From: Clostridiales bacterium
Lineage (GTDB): Bacteria; Bacillota; Clostridia; Oscillospirales; Oscillospiraceae
Reading direction: 5' to 3'
DNA length: 5,851 bases
NCBI GenBank assembly: GCA_029098065.1
Contig: JAQXNP010000145.1
Coordinates: 1-5,851 of the forward strand
Below are positions 5,324 through 5,851 of the stretch, one piece after another; the first letter of the stretch is position 1, and the number at the start of each line of letters is the position of its first letter. The position numbers and the translations under genes were made by a program. Below the pieces are notes generated by a model. It did no database searches. It was not told the origin of the DNA and was given only the letters and a program-made list of their open reading frames with translations.

Positions 5324-5851
5324 ATGGATTTTGAGGCGATCAAACAGGCGGCTCAGGGCTATCAGGCCGATATGACCCGCTTCCTGCGGGAGATGATCTC
5401 CCATCCCAGCGAGAGCTGTGAAGAGAAAGAGGTTGTGGCCTGCATCAAGGCAGAGCTGGAAAAGCTGGGCTACGATCAGGTGGAGATCGACGGCCTGGGC
5501 AACGTGATCGGCTGGATGGGACAGGGTGACAGGATCATCGCCATCGACTCCCACATCGACACTGTGGGCATCGGCAACCGGGACAACTGGTCCGCCGACC
5601 CCTACGCCGGCTATGAGGATGACGCCGTCATCTTCGGCCGGGGCGGCTCCGATCAGGAGGGCGGCATGGCCGCCGCCGCCTACGGCGTCCGGATCATGAA
5701 GGATCTGGACCTCATCCCCGCCGGCTACCGCATCATGGTGGTGGGCTCCGTGCAGGAGGAGGACTGCGACGGCATGTGCTGGCAGTACATCGTCAACAAG
5801 TACTTCAACGGTCCCGAGGACGCCCGCAGCAAGATCGAGTTCGTCATCTCC
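5324..5851 (+). CDS. ygeY: YgeY family selenium-metabolism-linked M20 hydrolase, 3' end outside window
   Basis: The first 176 residues are present and the frame stays open to the window edge. This is a zinc-dependent hydrolase of the M20 (ArgE/DapE/carboxypeptidase G2) family, cytosolic, cleaving an amide or carbamoyl bond in a small substrate that is not established. The visible catalytic set is intact: DSHIDTV with metal ligand H77 and D79, GRGGSDQEGGM with bridging D110, and VQEED with general base E145 and metal ligand E146. The phrases HIDTVGIGNRDNW and SDQEGGM are typical of YgeY rather than of DapE or ArgE. The later metal ligands and most of the dimerisation lid lie beyond the window. 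Placement right after ygeX is the conserved order in E. coli and gut anaerobes, and suggests it supplies or drains an intermediate next to diaminopropionate in purine breakdown. The start is chosen by GGAGGG upstream and by family alignment. Confidence 0.9.
   Translation, partial: MDFEAIKQAAQGYQADMTRFLREMISHPSESCEEKEVVACIKAELEKLGYDQVEIDGLGNVIGWMGQGDRIIAIDSHIDTVGIGNRDNWSADPYAGYEDDAVIFGRGGSDQEGGMAAAAYGVRIMKDLDLIPAGYRIMVVGSVQEEDCDGMCWQYIVNKYFNGPEDARSKIEFVIS

Noticed and set aside
3889..5343. Minus-strand open frame of 484 codons antisense to ygeX
   Set aside because: It covers the whole of a highly conserved PLP enzyme gene and runs through both divergent promoters. The product is Gly/His/Val-rich with no domain, the usual shadow of third-position G/C bias.

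Overview
The window is GC-rich, fully coding DNA from what looks like an anaerobic, purine-using Firmicute. The Oscillospiraceae type (Flavonifractor or Lawsonibacter relatives) is my best guess. The basis is strong AAGGAGG-like ribosome binding sites, strong G/C preference at third codon positions, an AT-rich island confined to the promoter region, and the gene set itself. The organism is an inference; the gene families are much more certain.

Layout from left to right. Positions 1-139 are non-coding and hold three consecutive inverted repeats, which look like the transcription end of the minus-strand operon and possibly of an unseen convergent gene to the left. Two minus-strand genes follow: an N-acetylglucosamine-6-phosphate deacetylase family amidohydrolase (140-1252) and, upstream of it in transcription, a two-domain [2Fe-2S]/molybdopterin hydroxylase of the selenium-dependent xanthine dehydrogenase type (1304-3862). 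A 194-base divergent intergenic region (3863-4056) carries one recognisable sigma-A-type promoter for each direction, and a small inverted repeat lies almost exactly midway between their -35 boxes. On the plus strand are a 2,3-diaminopropionate ammonia-lyase (ygeX, 4057-5268) and the start of a YgeY-type M20 metallohydrolase (5324 to the window end, cut off).

Xdh, YgeX and YgeY belong together: the same families co-occur in the E. coli yge/ygf selenium-associated locus and in the purine/uric-acid degradation clusters of gut anaerobes. The likely theme is anaerobic breakdown of purines. The molybdenum hydroxylase would interconvert hypoxanthine, xanthine and urate. Ring opening by enzymes not in this window would follow, and YgeY and YgeX would handle open-chain nitrogen-rich intermediates, with YgeX releasing ammonia and pyruvate from diaminopropionate. 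The NagA-like deacetylase is the unexpected member. It keeps the canonical NagA catalytic residues, so it is either an ordinary amino-sugar enzyme carried in the operon or a recruited amidohydrolase. I see no RNA genes, CRISPR arrays, insertion sequences or origins.
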